Source of the DNA: JAAGZL01 sp964628835
GTDB taxonomy: Bacteria > Pseudomonadota > Gammaproteobacteria > Chromatiales > Chromatiaceae
Direction: 5' to 3'
DNA: 48,244 bases
Assembly (NCBI GenBank): GCA_964628835.1
Contig: CAZVME010000021.1
Coordinates: 1-48,244 of the forward strand
A program made the translations under genes and the position numbers. Of this stretch, positions 8,900 through 16,985 are shown piece after piece. The first letter of the stretch is position 1; every line of letters starts with the position of its first letter. The notes under the pieces are model-generated. The model saw only the letters and a list, made by a program, of their open reading frames with translations. It had not been told where the DNA came from and did no database searches.

Positions 8900-10183
8900 A
8901 TGGCAATGCGTAAACATCTGCGCCGATCCAGACGCAAACTATTTTCTCTCAAGGCCTGGAAGGTCCGACTGGTGTTTTGGGTCGGAGCCATCCTGGTGGG
9001 CTGCGTATCTGCCCTGTTCGCCATTCTAAGCGAAAAGGCGGATATGATGTTTCATCAGATCGCCGCCACCGGTCACTGGATCCCCCTGATCATGACCCCA
9101 CTGGGACTGACCCTGATCGTGTGGCTGACCCGCAATCTGGCCCCAGGCTCCCAGGGCAGCGGTATTCCCCAGGCCATTGCGGCCCTGGAAACCCGCAGTA
9201 AATCCAAACTACTCTCCATCCGCATAGCCATCGGCAAGATCCTGCTCACCATATTGGGCCTGATATCAGGCGCTTCCATCGGACGCGAGGGGCCATCCGT
9301 ACATGTTGGCGCCTCCATCATGCACTCCCTGGGCCGCTTCGCTAAGTTCCCTCCCCACTACATGGAGAAGGGGCTGATCCTGGCCGGCTCCGCCGCCGGC
9401 ATAGCCGCCGCTTTCAATACCCCACTGGCCGGCATCGTGTTTGCTATTGAGGAGATGAGCAAATCGTTCGAACAGAGAAATAGTGGCATTGTTACCACAG
9501 CGGTGGTCTTCTCTGGTCTGATAGCCATGGTGATCCTCGGTCAGTATCACTACTTCGGTAGTTCCAACGCTTCCCTGCCGGACCTGTCGGCCTGGCTGGC
9601 CGTGCCGGTATGCGGGGTCATCGGAGGCCTGCTGGGCGGCATGTTTACCGCCCTATTGCTGTACGTCACAGAGATTGCCGCTCCATTCATCCGCCACTAC
9701 CCCTACAAGGTCGCTCTCATCTGCGGTGTGGCAGTGGCGCTATTTGGCTACTACTCCGGCTATCAGACCAGTGGCACCGGGTACCACGCCGCAAAGGCGA
9801 TTATCACCGGTACCGCAGAGTTCGACCCCCTGTTTCCTATCAGTAAGATGGGGGCCACCCTGGCATCCTATCTAAGCGGCATCCCAGGCGGGATATTCGC
9901 ACCATCTCTGGCCACGGGCGCCGGAGTGGGGGCAGATCTCGGGCATTGGCTGCCGGTGGCGCCCATCGCGGTAATGGTGATACTGGGGATGGTGGCCTAC
10001 TTTTCCGGCGTAGTGCAGGCGCCTATTACCGCCTTTATCATCGTCATGGAGATGACCGACAACCAGGAGATGCTGCTGCCACTCATGGCCACGTCCTTCA
10101 TCGCCTACGGCAGTGCGCATCTGGTGTGTCCCAAACCGCTGTATCACACCCTGGCCCAGACCTTCCTGGAGCCAAAGAGATGA
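8900..10183 (+). CDS. ClC-family chloride channel / H+-Cl- antiporter
   Basis: Integral membrane protein of about 427 aa with the ClC signature motifs in order: GSGIPQ, GREGPSVHVG (gating glutamate near residue 130), GSAAGIAAAFNTPLAG and PGGIFAPSLATGAG. The helix motif IVFAIEEM retains the inner glutamate that corresponds to the proton-transfer residue of E. coli ClcA, suggesting an exchanger rather than a passive channel. No CBS domains follow. Starts at GTG 8897, ATG 8900 and ATG 8906 are all possible, with no clear Shine-Dalgarno. A TATAAT lies about 30 bp upstream. Confidence 0.93.
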   Translation: MAMRKHLRRSRRKLFSLKAWKVRLVFWVGAILVGCVSALFAILSEKADMMFHQIAATGHWIPLIMTPLGLTLIVWLTRNLAPGSQGSGIPQAIAALETRSKSKLLSIRIAIGKILLTILGLISGASIGREGPSVHVGASIMHSLGRFAKFPPHYMEKGLILAGSAAGIAAAFNTPLAGIVFAIEEMSKSFEQRNSGIVTTAVVFSGLIAMVILGQYHYFGSSNASLPDLSAWLAVPVCGVIGGLLGGMFTALLLYVTEIAAPFIRHYPYKVALICGVAVALFGYYSGYQTSGTGYHAAKAIITGTAEFDPLFPISKMGATLASYLSGIPGGIFAPSLATGAGVGADLGHWLPVAPIAVMVILGMVAYFSGVVQAPITAFIIVMEMTDNQEMLLPLMATSFIAYGSAHLVCPKPLYHTLAQTFLEPKR

Positions 10184-10272
10184 AACGCAACATATCTCCC
10201 GCTGTCCATTGACATACAATGCAAGAAAAGGGCAAATTCTATCAATGCAACAACTGCAAAGGACCTACACCC

Positions 10273-10968
10273 ATGGAAACAATTGAAGCGATCTCACTAA
10301 CTCTGGGCGTTGCTTGGGCCGCCGGAATAAATCTGTATGCGGCCATCCTGGTCCTGGGTTACCTGGGGGGCACCGGCAGCGTCGAGCTTCCACCAGATCT
10401 TCAGATCCTGACAGACCCCATGGTGATGCTGGCCGCAGGCTTTATGTATTGCGTGGAATTTTTTGCCGATAAGGTGCCGGGGGTAGATACCGGCTGGGAC
10501 GTTCTACACACATTCATCCGTATACCTGCGGGAGCACTACTGGCCGCAGGTATGGCCCAGGGTCTGAACATAGGTCCTGCTGCCGAACTGGTGGCCCTGC
10601 TGATTGGTGGCGGGCTCTCTGCAACCACTCATTTAACCAAAACCGGCAGCCGGGTCCTGATCAACACCTCCCCGGAACCCTTCAGCAATTGGACCGCATC
10701 CATTGCCGAAGACCTGGTGGTGATCGGTGGCCTGTGGGCATCGCTACAGTATCCCTGGCTGTTTGTTCTGGGACTGATCCTGTTCATTCTAATAGTGGCC
10801 TGGCTGCTACCGAAGATCTGGCGCGCCCTGAAACGTATATTCAGGGCCATAGGGAAGTTCTTCCGGGGCAAGCCGGAGGGCGATCCGGCACCGGAAACAG
10901 AAGTGAGTAAACGCGAAGATCTGTTAAACGCCCTGTACCATGATGCAAATGGTAAGACCAAGAGCTGA
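10273..10968 (+). CDS. DUF4126 membrane protein
   Basis: A 231-aa multi-pass membrane protein. The N-terminal METIEAISLTLGVAWAAGINLYAA, with its helix-rich continuation, and GGGLSATTHLTKTGSRVLINTSPEP are typical of DUF4126, a family of unknown function. I prefer the ATG at 10273 over an upstream ATG at 10219 because the family begins with this MET sequence and an AAAGGA lies 8-13 bp upstream. A basic, charged tail (from about residue 195) is cytoplasmic by prediction. It lies between the ClC transporter gene and hemJ, all on the plus strand. Confidence 0.85.
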   Translation: METIEAISLTLGVAWAAGINLYAAILVLGYLGGTGSVELPPDLQILTDPMVMLAAGFMYCVEFFADKVPGVDTGWDVLHTFIRIPAGALLAAGMAQGLNIGPAAELVALLIGGGLSATTHLTKTGSRVLINTSPEPFSNWTASIAEDLVVIGGLWASLQYPWLFVLGLILFILIVAWLLPKIWRALKRIFRAIGKFFRGKPEGDPAPETEVSKREDLLNALYHDANGKTKS

Positions 10969-11023
10969 ACGCATAAGAACGCTACAACCCGATACCTGTA
11001 CATAATAGGAAGGAATACAAAAG

Positions 11024-11443
11024 ATGTGGCTCAAGGCCTGGCATTTAATCTTTATGGTGACCTGGTTTGCAGGACTATTTTATCTGCCAAGACTGTTTGT
11101 CTATCACGCCATGACCGAAGATGAAGCGGGCAATGCACGCTTCAAGATCATGGAGCGTAAACTCTACTACTTCACCCTGCCCTGGATGCTGCTGAACCTG
11201 CTGTTTGGATTCTGGATGTTGTACGACTACGCCTGGACGGCATTTGGCAGCATGCTGTGGCTGCACATCAAACTTGGATTGATCGCCCTGCTGGTAGCCT
11301 ACCAGTTCTACTGCGGGAAACTAATACGCGATTTTGCCGCAGATCGCAACCAACACAGCCACACCTGGTATCGCTGGTTTAACGAGGGCCCGGTATTGAT
11401 ACTACTGGCCGTGGTGCTGTTGGCCAGCCTGAAGCCGTTCTAA
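11024..11443 (+). CDS. hemJ: Protoporphyrinogen IX oxidase HemJ (UPF0093 family)
   Basis: A 139-aa four-helix membrane protein. MWLKAWHLIFMVTWFAGLFYLPRLFVYH contains the conserved His and Arg of HemJ, and WLHIKLGLI and the terminal LLASLKPF are also typical. HemJ oxidises protoporphyrinogen IX in penultimate heme synthesis. A good Shine-Dalgarno (AGGAAGGA) precedes the ATG. The stop codon faces the convergent lipoprotein gene 10 bp away. hemL lies elsewhere in the window, consistent with dispersed heme genes. Confidence 0.93.
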   Translation: MWLKAWHLIFMVTWFAGLFYLPRLFVYHAMTEDEAGNARFKIMERKLYYFTLPWMLLNLLFGFWMLYDYAWTAFGSMLWLHIKLGLIALLVAYQFYCGKLIRDFAADRNQHSHTWYRWFNEGPVLILLAVVLLASLKPF

Positions 11444-11452
11444 AAAAGTTAG

Positions 11453-12115
11453 CTATCTATTGTACTCGCTGAGCCAGCCTTCGATCTGGACGCCAGGAAA
11501 AGAGTAGTTGCTGACCTGGCCGGAATAACCGCATCCCCTTGCAGGATCGGACTCATCAACCCATTGTAGATCGTAGACATCCAGCGCCTTACCCTTTTTT
11601 GCGTGGTAATGCTCATTTGCACAGTAGCCAACTGAGCCATCGGCAAAGTCATGCCGCCCATGACGATAAAACTGCTCATCAACATAGGGAAATACGAAGG
11701 GAGTTAGCCTTAACTTGGAATAATGGGTCAGGCTTGATACCTCAGCATCAGCAGATATTACTGATGGCCGGAAGATGTTTTCTTCAATACGCAGGGGAGT
11801 CGGTTCAATCTGTTCTGTGACACTCTCTTTTTTGTCCGAAAAGGTTGCACCGGGCAACCCTCCTGAGTCATCCAACTGATCCATGATGCCACTGGATTCG
11901 GCCGTAGGTGGGGTCTCTGGCATTTCGCCACTGCCTATTATGGGTGCGGCTGAATAGGTGGCGCCAGCCAGCCCTGCAGAGTTATCCAACTGATTCACAA
12001 TGCTACTGGATTCAGGTATGACGGGGATGGGGTCATTTTCCGGTGGCTCCTTCTCACAGCCGGTCAGGATGACGAGAGATAACAGCAAATAAACAAGCAG
12101 CAACCAGTTATTCAT
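11453..12115 (-). CDS. Putative lipoprotein with internal repeat
   Basis: A 220-aa protein with a lipoprotein signal peptide ending in the lipobox VILTGC, so the mature form is lipid-anchored. A ~21-residue unit occurs twice (about residues 35-56 and 75-95): ESSxIxxQLDxSxGLxGATxS. The C-terminal half is a distinct domain with paired cysteines (YCANEHY, RGCGYSG) and aromatic residues. I do not recognise the family. It is monocistronic: a terminator pointing the same way lies upstream, and hemJ converges downstream. Confidence 0.7.
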   Translation of the reverse strand: MNNWLLLVYLLLSLVILTGCEKEPPENDPIPVIPESSSIVNQLDNSAGLAGATYSAAPIIGSGEMPETPPTAESSGIMDQLDDSGGLPGATFSDKKESVTEQIEPTPLRIEENIFRPSVISADAEVSSLTHYSKLRLTPFVFPYVDEQFYRHGRHDFADGSVGYCANEHYHAKKGKALDVYDLQWVDESDPARGCGYSGQVSNYSFPGVQIEGWLSEYNR

Positions 12116-12214
12116 AGTGCCTTAATACTAGACCAATTCCATCAACAGGGGCCTGATGCCGGGTCGTGATCCAGTCAATCTGAAAGATCTAGCTGGCACG
12201 TTTTACACGCCAAT

Positions 12215-12243
12215 AAAAAAACCCGCACGACCAAGGTCAGCGG
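12215..12243 (-). terminator. Rho-independent terminator, leftward, without a visible upstream gene
   Basis: On the minus strand an interrupted stem (CCGC..GACC / GGTC..GCGG) is followed by seven T residues. It ends transcripts coming from about 12250-13000, where no intact leftward gene remains, so it probably outlived a deleted gene. Confidence 0.7.
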
Positions 12244-12563
12244 ATTTTAGAAGCATTTAGGGATAGGAATTTGCTTTCAGCAGATGCAGTGCTTTGTGCC
12301 ATCAGTAGACCCAAGAGACCAGCTGTCGCCTGTCCACGGCCCCATAATCCACAAAGTTTCTACTGTTTTCAACCCCCACTGACGCCCCAGGAGAACAACC
12401 AGACCTGCCCGGGCAGAAAATAGCTCAAGCGATATCAGGGACGTGGTGGTAAGTGAACGGGATCTGGCTGTTATCCGGCCAGTCCTTCTCAACCGGTGGT
12501 GCTCACAGTGGCGGGGATGGATCCCACACCCCTATGTGGCGCAGTATGCGTTCTATGACAGGT

Positions 12564-12801
12564 CACTGCTGTCCCGTTAACTCCCTCTCCCTCTGGGAGA
12601 GGGTTGGGGTGAGGGGATCTAATAAGGCTAACTCATTGTTTTATCTAACCCCCTCATCCTGTCTTTCTCCCGGGGGGAGAAGGGACCGTAGTTTCAATTG
12701 CTCGGGGCTTGTTCATGTCTATGCGTTTTCACACACCAGTTTTGTTACAGCATTTCAAGAAGTTATTACCTGCCACTGATGAAGTTAACGGGACAGCAGT
12801 G
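12564..12801. repeat. 238-bp segment bounded by a 19-bp perfect inverted repeat
   Basis: Left arm CACTGCTGTCCCGTTAACT (12564-12582) is the exact reverse complement of 12783-12801. The right arm lies inside the transposase remnant, where it encodes ITAVPLTS. The REP-like unit starts directly after the left arm. This may be a MITE-like element or the result of a local inverted duplication. Confidence 0.85.
12583..12686. repeat. REP-like palindrome pair (REPIN-like)
   Basis: The first unit (12583-12616) has a perfect 9-bp stem CCCTCTCCC / GGGAGAGGG followed by TTGGGGTGAGGGG. The second unit (12649-12686) is a diverged copy in opposite orientation (CCCCCTCATCCTGTC... CTCCCGGGGGGAGAAGGG). Extragenic repeats of this CCCTCTCCCTCTGGGAGAGGG type are widespread in gammaproteobacteria, and the head-to-head pair fits a REPIN. 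Confidence 0.75.
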
Positions 12802-12977
12802 ATGACAGGTGCTTCCTCAATGACCGCAAGGAAACGCATCTTACCACCGCAGTGCGGACAGATAAGTGGATCCACTTCGTATACTTTTTTGATCAACCCT
12901 GCCCAGGCGATGCGGACGTCTTTGATATACTCAGGATCTGGTGGATTATCAGGGACAGAGCCAAGCCATCCGACCAT
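12802..12977 (-). pseudogene. IS91-like transposase, C-terminal remnant
   Basis: The leftward frame contains WAGLIKKVYEVDPLICPHC, then GGKMRFLAVIEE, which is the zinc-finger-like C-terminal block common in IS91-type (Y2) transposases. The catalytic part is absent upstream. The expected ending (about 25 further residues) is replaced by unrelated sequence at the 19-bp inverted repeat. It is therefore truncated at both ends. Family assignment rests only on this block. Confidence 0.7.
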
Positions 12978-13201
12978 ATCAGTTTCATCCTCATCCGTGG
13001 CACATATAGCCCACTAGGAGAATTAATATCCAGTGGGAATACCCCTGTCGATAATTGGCTTAGGATGAAACATTGCCTATAATGACGGACTTGATTTCCG
13101 TAGCCTTACTGACCCACTAGCGGTCGTATTCTTGAAGATACGGAATAAGGTGAAAAGGACATACCTAAAATACAGCGTGCATAAGGAGATGCATAAGGAT
13201 T

Positions 13202-13951
13202 ATGAAAAAATTCGATATTTTATATATTTGTACAGATAACAATGCCACATCCAGAATAGGCTTAGATGCGCTTCATAAGGCTGGATATAGTATGCTTGTT
13301 GTAATTTATGAGTTACCTCATTTACGCTATGACCCGAAACAGCCAGAGGAGCTTTACATTCGGCCAAAGTTGCACCGTAAAAAATGGTTGATAGATCAAA
13401 GCGCTTCTATTTATTGCAACAGCCATTCAATTCCATATCTAATTACTCATGAAACAAACCTTGATGTTCTTTTACCCGTATTTGAATCTATGACATTTGA
13501 CTATGTTTTGGTAAATGAGTGGTCGGCAAAACTGTCTTCAAAGATAGCAGCACTTGCCGAAATTGAAGCCATGAACTGCCACCCCAGTTATCTTCCAGAA
13601 TATCGTGGGGGTAATATCACCTATGCACCTTTAATAAATAAAGAGAAATCATCCGGGATTACTGTTCATGTTCTTACCGAAAAATTTGATGCTGGACAAA
13701 TTATTGCGCAACAAAGATTCGATATTTCATCTAAAGAGACAACGAAAAGTCTTACATTTAAGCGCTCTCTTTATGTGGGAGATGTTTTGTTAGAAGCCAT
13801 TGATAAAGCGGGTGGAAATGAAGAATACAAGCCTAACCCAAGCAGTCCTTTCTGGAAAAAACAAAGCTATGGAAGTTTCGTTTTGCATCGAACTATAAAT
13901 ATGTTGCGTGGTATGGTCGGGCTACCGATAATTCAACGCAATCCAGGCTAA
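13202..13951 (+). CDS. Orphan formyltransferase-family protein
   Basis: A 249-aa protein with the 10-formyl-tetrahydrofolate-dependent formyltransferase fold. The catalytic triad of the family is visible as N125 and H127 (MNCHPSYLPEYRGGN) and D163 (EKFDAGQII). It is too short for methionyl-tRNA formyltransferase, lacks that enzyme's C-terminal domain, and diverges from PurN at the N-terminus. A sugar-amine or other small-molecule acceptor is possible. The substrate is unknown. The gene is markedly more AT-rich than its neighbours and lies beside transposon debris, which suggests horizontal transfer. Start ATG preceded by AAGGA. Confidence 0.8.
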   Translation: MKKFDILYICTDNNATSRIGLDALHKAGYSMLVVIYELPHLRYDPKQPEELYIRPKLHRKKWLIDQSASIYCNSHSIPYLITHETNLDVLLPVFESMTFDYVLVNEWSAKLSSKIAALAEIEAMNCHPSYLPEYRGGNITYAPLINKEKSSGITVHVLTEKFDAGQIIAQQRFDISSKETTKSLTFKRSLYVGDVLLEAIDKAGGNEEYKPNPSSPFWKKQSYGSFVLHRTINMLRGMVGLPIIQRNPG

Positions 13952-13978
13952 AGCTTGAACAGGTAGGTGGGTGTAACA

Positions 13979-14008
13979 AAAGCCCGCCCAATTAAATCAG
14001 CGGGCTTT
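13979..14008. terminator. Bidirectional Rho-independent terminator
   Basis: A 9-bp perfect stem AAAGCCCGC / GCGGGCTTT with a 12-nt AT-rich loop, between the convergent formyltransferase-like gene and the A-type carrier gene. It can serve both. Confidence 0.88.
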
Positions 14009-14031
14009 CTATCCACCGGATAACTAACCGA

Positions 14032-14424
14032 TCAGGAACAGCCACCACCCTGTTCTGCGGATGAACTACAACCTCCGCAGGCGCTGCCACTAGCCGCTTC
14101 CGCTGGCTGCAGGTTGTTAAACACAAAGCTTGGTGCTCCACCCTGGTCGGCAAAGTCGATCTCCACGCCGCGCATGTGCTGCAGGGTTGCCATATCCACA
14201 ATAACGTTGAACCCGTCACACTCGAGCAGGCCGTCATTGTCATTGATCTGATCGGTGAATGTCATACCAAAGGTCATACCGCTGCAACCACCTGGGGCCG
14301 CGTATACTCTGATACCCTTAATATTCTCTTCCACCTGCTGGACCAGCTCAGACATCTTGGCCTGGGCCGGGGCAGTTAAGCTAATATCTTTGTCCGACAA
14401 TTGTATGGCTGATGTTTCAGACAT
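14032..14424 (-). CDS. A-type Fe-S carrier-like protein with Cys-rich tail
   Basis: A 130-aa HesB/IscA-domain protein. The first family cysteine is present (C47 in PGGCSGMTFGM). The usual C-terminal CxC is replaced by C116-G-G-C119, and a Gly/Ser-rich tail adds C129 (EQGGGCS). C69 is also extra. It is thus a paralogue of ErpA with an altered cluster-binding end. Upstream, a promoter whose -10 is covered by a Fur-box-like sequence suggests induction under iron limitation. It is probably monocistronic, ending at a bidirectional terminator. Fe-S binding is inferred from the family. Confidence 0.87.
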   Translation of the reverse strand: MSETSAIQLSDKDISLTAPAQAKMSELVQQVEENIKGIRVYAAPGGCSGMTFGMTFTDQINDNDGLLECDGFNVIVDMATLQHMRGVEIDFADQGGAPSFVFNNLQPAEAASGSACGGCSSSAEQGGGCS

Positions 14425-14484
14425 AATGCTACCACTCCAATAAAATTAAGCTGAGCGACACGCCCTTACTGAGTAGCGCATCGT

Positions 14485-14527
14485 AATAACCATGATCATT
14501 ATCATGGTCTTTTAGGCAAAAAATCAA
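14485..14527 (-). promoter_or_regulatory. Promoter with overlapping Fur-box-like operator
   Basis: On the minus strand, -35 TTGATT (14522-14527), an 18-bp spacer and -10 GATAAT (14498-14503). The 19-mer GATAATGATCATGGTTATT (14485-14503) agrees with the Fur consensus GATAATGATAATCATTATC at 15 of 19 positions and begins at the -10. Occupancy would block polymerase. The site lies about 60 bp upstream of the A-type carrier start. Fur control is inferred. Confidence 0.6.
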
Positions 14528-14705
14528 GTTTTACAGATATATGCCAGGCTAAACGAAGGGTTTTTTCAGCGCAGATCGCTAGACAGTGCTGCCAGCATTG
14601 AAGTGAAAAACACCCATTTCAGGCACATCCTGACTTCTCAAGAATCTGCTTGAACACACACCAAGGTTGGGCCGATAGAAAAAATATCAACCCATGCGGT
14701 CCGCG

Positions 14706-15179
14706 TCAGGAAGATAGGTGCTTACGGGTATCCAACTCATACAGGTGCCTGGATGCATCAACCAGATGCTGCCCCCAGTGGATCTTGAAGCTGCTACGCC
14801 AGTTATCCAGCGCCAGATCCGGCTCCTCATCCAGAATACTGAGACCTGACTTCAGGTCACAGTAGATATCGGTAAGATCATCCGCGAGACTTCCGGTCAT
14901 GGACTGACCGTCCAGCGCCACATCAAACTCCATCCAATAACTGTCATTGGTGCCCAGTTTATCCCGCAGTCGCGAGTAGATCTCAAACTGTTTATCCAGG
15001 TCAGTATTCACCAGACAGAAGGGATCGGCATCACGTCCGCGCTGGGCATCAACAGCCGCATGCAGTCGCGGTAGCAGCGTCGACAGCTGATGTAACCAGG
15101 ATGAGTCCGCCTCATCTACCGCCTCAATCAGCCGACAAAAAGCAGTTGCAACCTCGATCATCTCATTATCAGATTTCAT
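14706..15179 (-). CDS. DUF5063-like hypothetical protein
   Basis: A 157-aa soluble acidic protein, mostly helical by composition. The N-terminal EMIEVATAFCRLIE, the central YWMEFDVAL and the C-terminal WGQHLVDASRHLY resemble DUF5063, a family without assigned function. The ATG at 15179 is preceded by a purine-rich GGTGGCAAGG. A longer frame to 15233 lacks a better ribosome site. Divergent from thiD. Confidence 0.68.
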   Translation of the reverse strand: MKSDNEMIEVATAFCRLIEAVDEADSSWLHQLSTLLPRLHAAVDAQRGRDADPFCLVNTDLDKQFEIYSRLRDKLGTNDSYWMEFDVALDGQSMTGSLADDLTDIYCDLKSGLSILDEEPDLALDNWRSSFKIHWGQHLVDASRHLYELDTRKHLSS

Positions 15180-15446
15180 AACCTTGCCACCTATCAACAC
15201 ACCATTAAACACATTGTAGACAATAAACCGCATGGAAACGACAGGGCAATCCTACCTCTTTGGCGGTAGATATTCCAAATAAAATACACAAAGATGCTGG
15301 TATGGTTATCACAGGCCCACCACCGCAACAAATAACTCATATGAATCAGGGTGTTATACAAGAGGAAAAAAGGTATGATTACAAGGGAAAATAGCTGCGG
15401 ATCTCAACTTTCACAGAAAATCACCGCCTTTGGATATACCCCCGAC

Positions 15447-16235
15447 ATGAATCCATCACCCTCACCGGTTGTACTCTGTTTCTCAGGCCATGATCCAACC
15501 GGTGGAGCCGGTATCCACGCAGATATCGAGGCCATTGCCGCCGCCGGCTGTCACGCCGCCAGCGCTATCACCTGCAACACCGTTCAGAACACCCATGATG
15601 TCCAAAAGTTGCTGCCACTGACACCTGAGCTGTTTCGCCAACAGGCCCTGGCGGTACTGGATGACTTGCCGGTTGCGGCCATCAAGATAGGTCTGATCGG
15701 TGATGCTGGGATATGCAGAGAGATCGTAACCCTGCTACATAACTACCCGGAGATCCCAGCAGTGCTGGACCCGGTGCTGGCCGCTGGTGGCGGTAGCGAT
15801 CTGGCCAGTAATGAACTGCTGGATGCAATACGTCGGGAACTGCTGCCACTCATAGAGCTGGCCACACCTAACTCCATTGAGAGCCGCCGCATCTCCGGGC
15901 AGGACATACTGATGGAGTCCGCAGTGGAGATACTCGCCATGGGTTGCAGCAATCTGTTGATAACCGGGACCCACGACACCAGCGACCGGGTGATAAATAC
16001 CCTCTACCAGGGATCGGTAGAAAACACACAATCCTGGGACTGGCCCAGGCTCCCAGACAGCTACCACGGCTCTGGCTGCACCCTGGCCGCTGCTATTGCA
16101 GCCCGGATTGCCCAGGGCCTACCCCTATCCACCGCAGTAGCGCAGGCCCAGGATTACACCTGGCAGAGCCTGCACCAAGCCAACAAATTTGGTAGCGGAC
16201 AGGCGCTGCCAAACCGTCTATTTGAACACAGATGA
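15447..16235 (+). CDS. thiD: Hydroxymethylpyrimidine / phosphomethylpyrimidine kinase
   Basis: Phosphorylates HMP and HMP-P to HMP-PP for thiamine synthesis. The ATG at 15447 gives 262 aa, normal for ThiD, with PVVLCFSGHDPTGGAGIHAD close to the start. An upstream in-frame ATG at 15351 would add 32 residues that do not look like the family. The C-terminal GSGCTLAAAIAA anion-hole motif is intact. A hairpin element separates it from thiE. No TPP riboswitch is recognisable upstream. Confidence 0.94.
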   Translation: MNPSPSPVVLCFSGHDPTGGAGIHADIEAIAAAGCHAASAITCNTVQNTHDVQKLLPLTPELFRQQALAVLDDLPVAAIKIGLIGDAGICREIVTLLHNYPEIPAVLDPVLAAGGGSDLASNELLDAIRRELLPLIELATPNSIESRRISGQDILMESAVEILAMGCSNLLITGTHDTSDRVINTLYQGSVENTQSWDWPRLPDSYHGSGCTLAAAIAARIAQGLPLSTAVAQAQDYTWQSLHQANKFGSGQALPNRLFEHR

Positions 16236-16247
16236 CAGGATTCGCCT

Positions 16248-16316
16248 GGGGTTGGAGTCAATTCAGGAAAAATGCGAATATCGCACCCAGATGAGGGATA
16301 AATTGACTCCGGCCCC
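16248..16316. repeat. Hairpin element copy A (16-bp inverted termini)
   Basis: Left arm GGGGTTGGAGTCAATT (16248-16263) and right arm AATTGACTCCGGCCCC (16301-16316) pair over 14 of 16 positions. The 69-bp element lies between thiD and thiE, with an internal small palindrome (TGCGAATATCGCA). It belongs to a family also present at 30482, 32492 and 42278. Confidence 0.88.
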
Positions 16317-16337
16317 TCGCGCAATGAGAAATTTGAG

Positions 16338-16985
16338 ATGCCAAAAAAAAATAAGTTATTCGGCCTGTACGCCATCACCAACAGCCAGATGGACACGGAG
16401 GCAGACCTGCACCAGCTGGTTGAACAGGCCCTGGAGGGTGGCGCAAACATAGTCCAGTACCGGGACAAGAGTTCTGACCCACAGATACGTCTGGCAGAAG
16501 CCAACAAGCTACGGGACCTGTGTCGACGCCACTGCGCCTGCTTCATCATCAATGATGACGTGGAGCTGGCAGCGGCAGTGGGGGCGGACGGGGTCCATCT
16601 GGGACGGGATGACTCAGACATCAGCGCCGCCCGGGAACGGCTGGGCGACCACGCGATCATCGGGGTCTCCTGCTACAACCAACTGGAGCTGGCCATTGCC
16701 GCCCAAGATGCGGGTGTGGACTACGTGGCCTTTGGCCGCTTTTTCCCATCCAGCACCAAACCCCAGGCGGTACAGGCTGAAACCGAACTGCTGACCCGGG
16801 CAAAACAGGCCCTGCACATCCCCATAGTTGCCATCGGCGGCATAACCCCGGAAAATGGCGCCTCACTAATAGATGCAGGCGCGGATATGCTGGCTGTGAT
16901 CCACGGCCTGTTTGGACAGAAAGATGTACGTGCTGCAGCAAAACAATTCAACCAACAATTTGCACAGAAGGACTCAAACCCATGA
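16338..16985 (+). CDS. thiE: Thiamine-phosphate synthase
   Basis: Condenses HMP-PP with HET-P to thiamine phosphate. The 215-aa TIM barrel has VQYRDKSSD, FIINDDVELAAAVGADGVHLG, IGVSCYN and VAIGGITPEN, all normal for the family. Codons 3-5 are spelled by a run of nine A, a possible slippage site immediately after the start. The stop codon overlaps the hemL start (ATGA), implying translational coupling. Confidence 0.96.
   Translation: MPKKNKLFGLYAITNSQMDTEADLHQLVEQALEGGANIVQYRDKSSDPQIRLAEANKLRDLCRRHCACFIINDDVELAAAVGADGVHLGRDDSDISAARERLGDHAIIGVSCYNQLELAIAAQDAGVDYVAFGRFFPSSTKPQAVQAETELLTRAKQALHIPIVAIGGITPENGASLIDAGADMLAVIHGLFGQKDVRAAAKQFNQQFAQKDSNP

Larger units (their letters stand above)
12116..13201. 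other. Gene-poor scar with mobile-element debris
   Basis: No intact gene is visible over about 1.1 kb. It holds the orphan terminator near 12230, a 71-codon leftward frame at 12277-12492 without recognisable family features, a REP-like palindrome pair, a 19-bp perfect inverted repeat and the C-terminal remnant of an IS91-like transposase. This looks like an integration hot spot between the lipoprotein gene and the AT-rich formyltransferase-like gene. Confidence 0.7.

Noticed and set aside
12277..12492. 71-codon leftward frame ending near the orphan terminator
   Set aside because: No ribosome site, no recognisable family and odd composition. It could be a remnant, but it is not supportable as a gene.
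15180..15446. TPP riboswitch upstream of thiD
   Set aside because: No recognisable thi-box (CTGAGA with paired GACC-type segments) could be found in this stretch.
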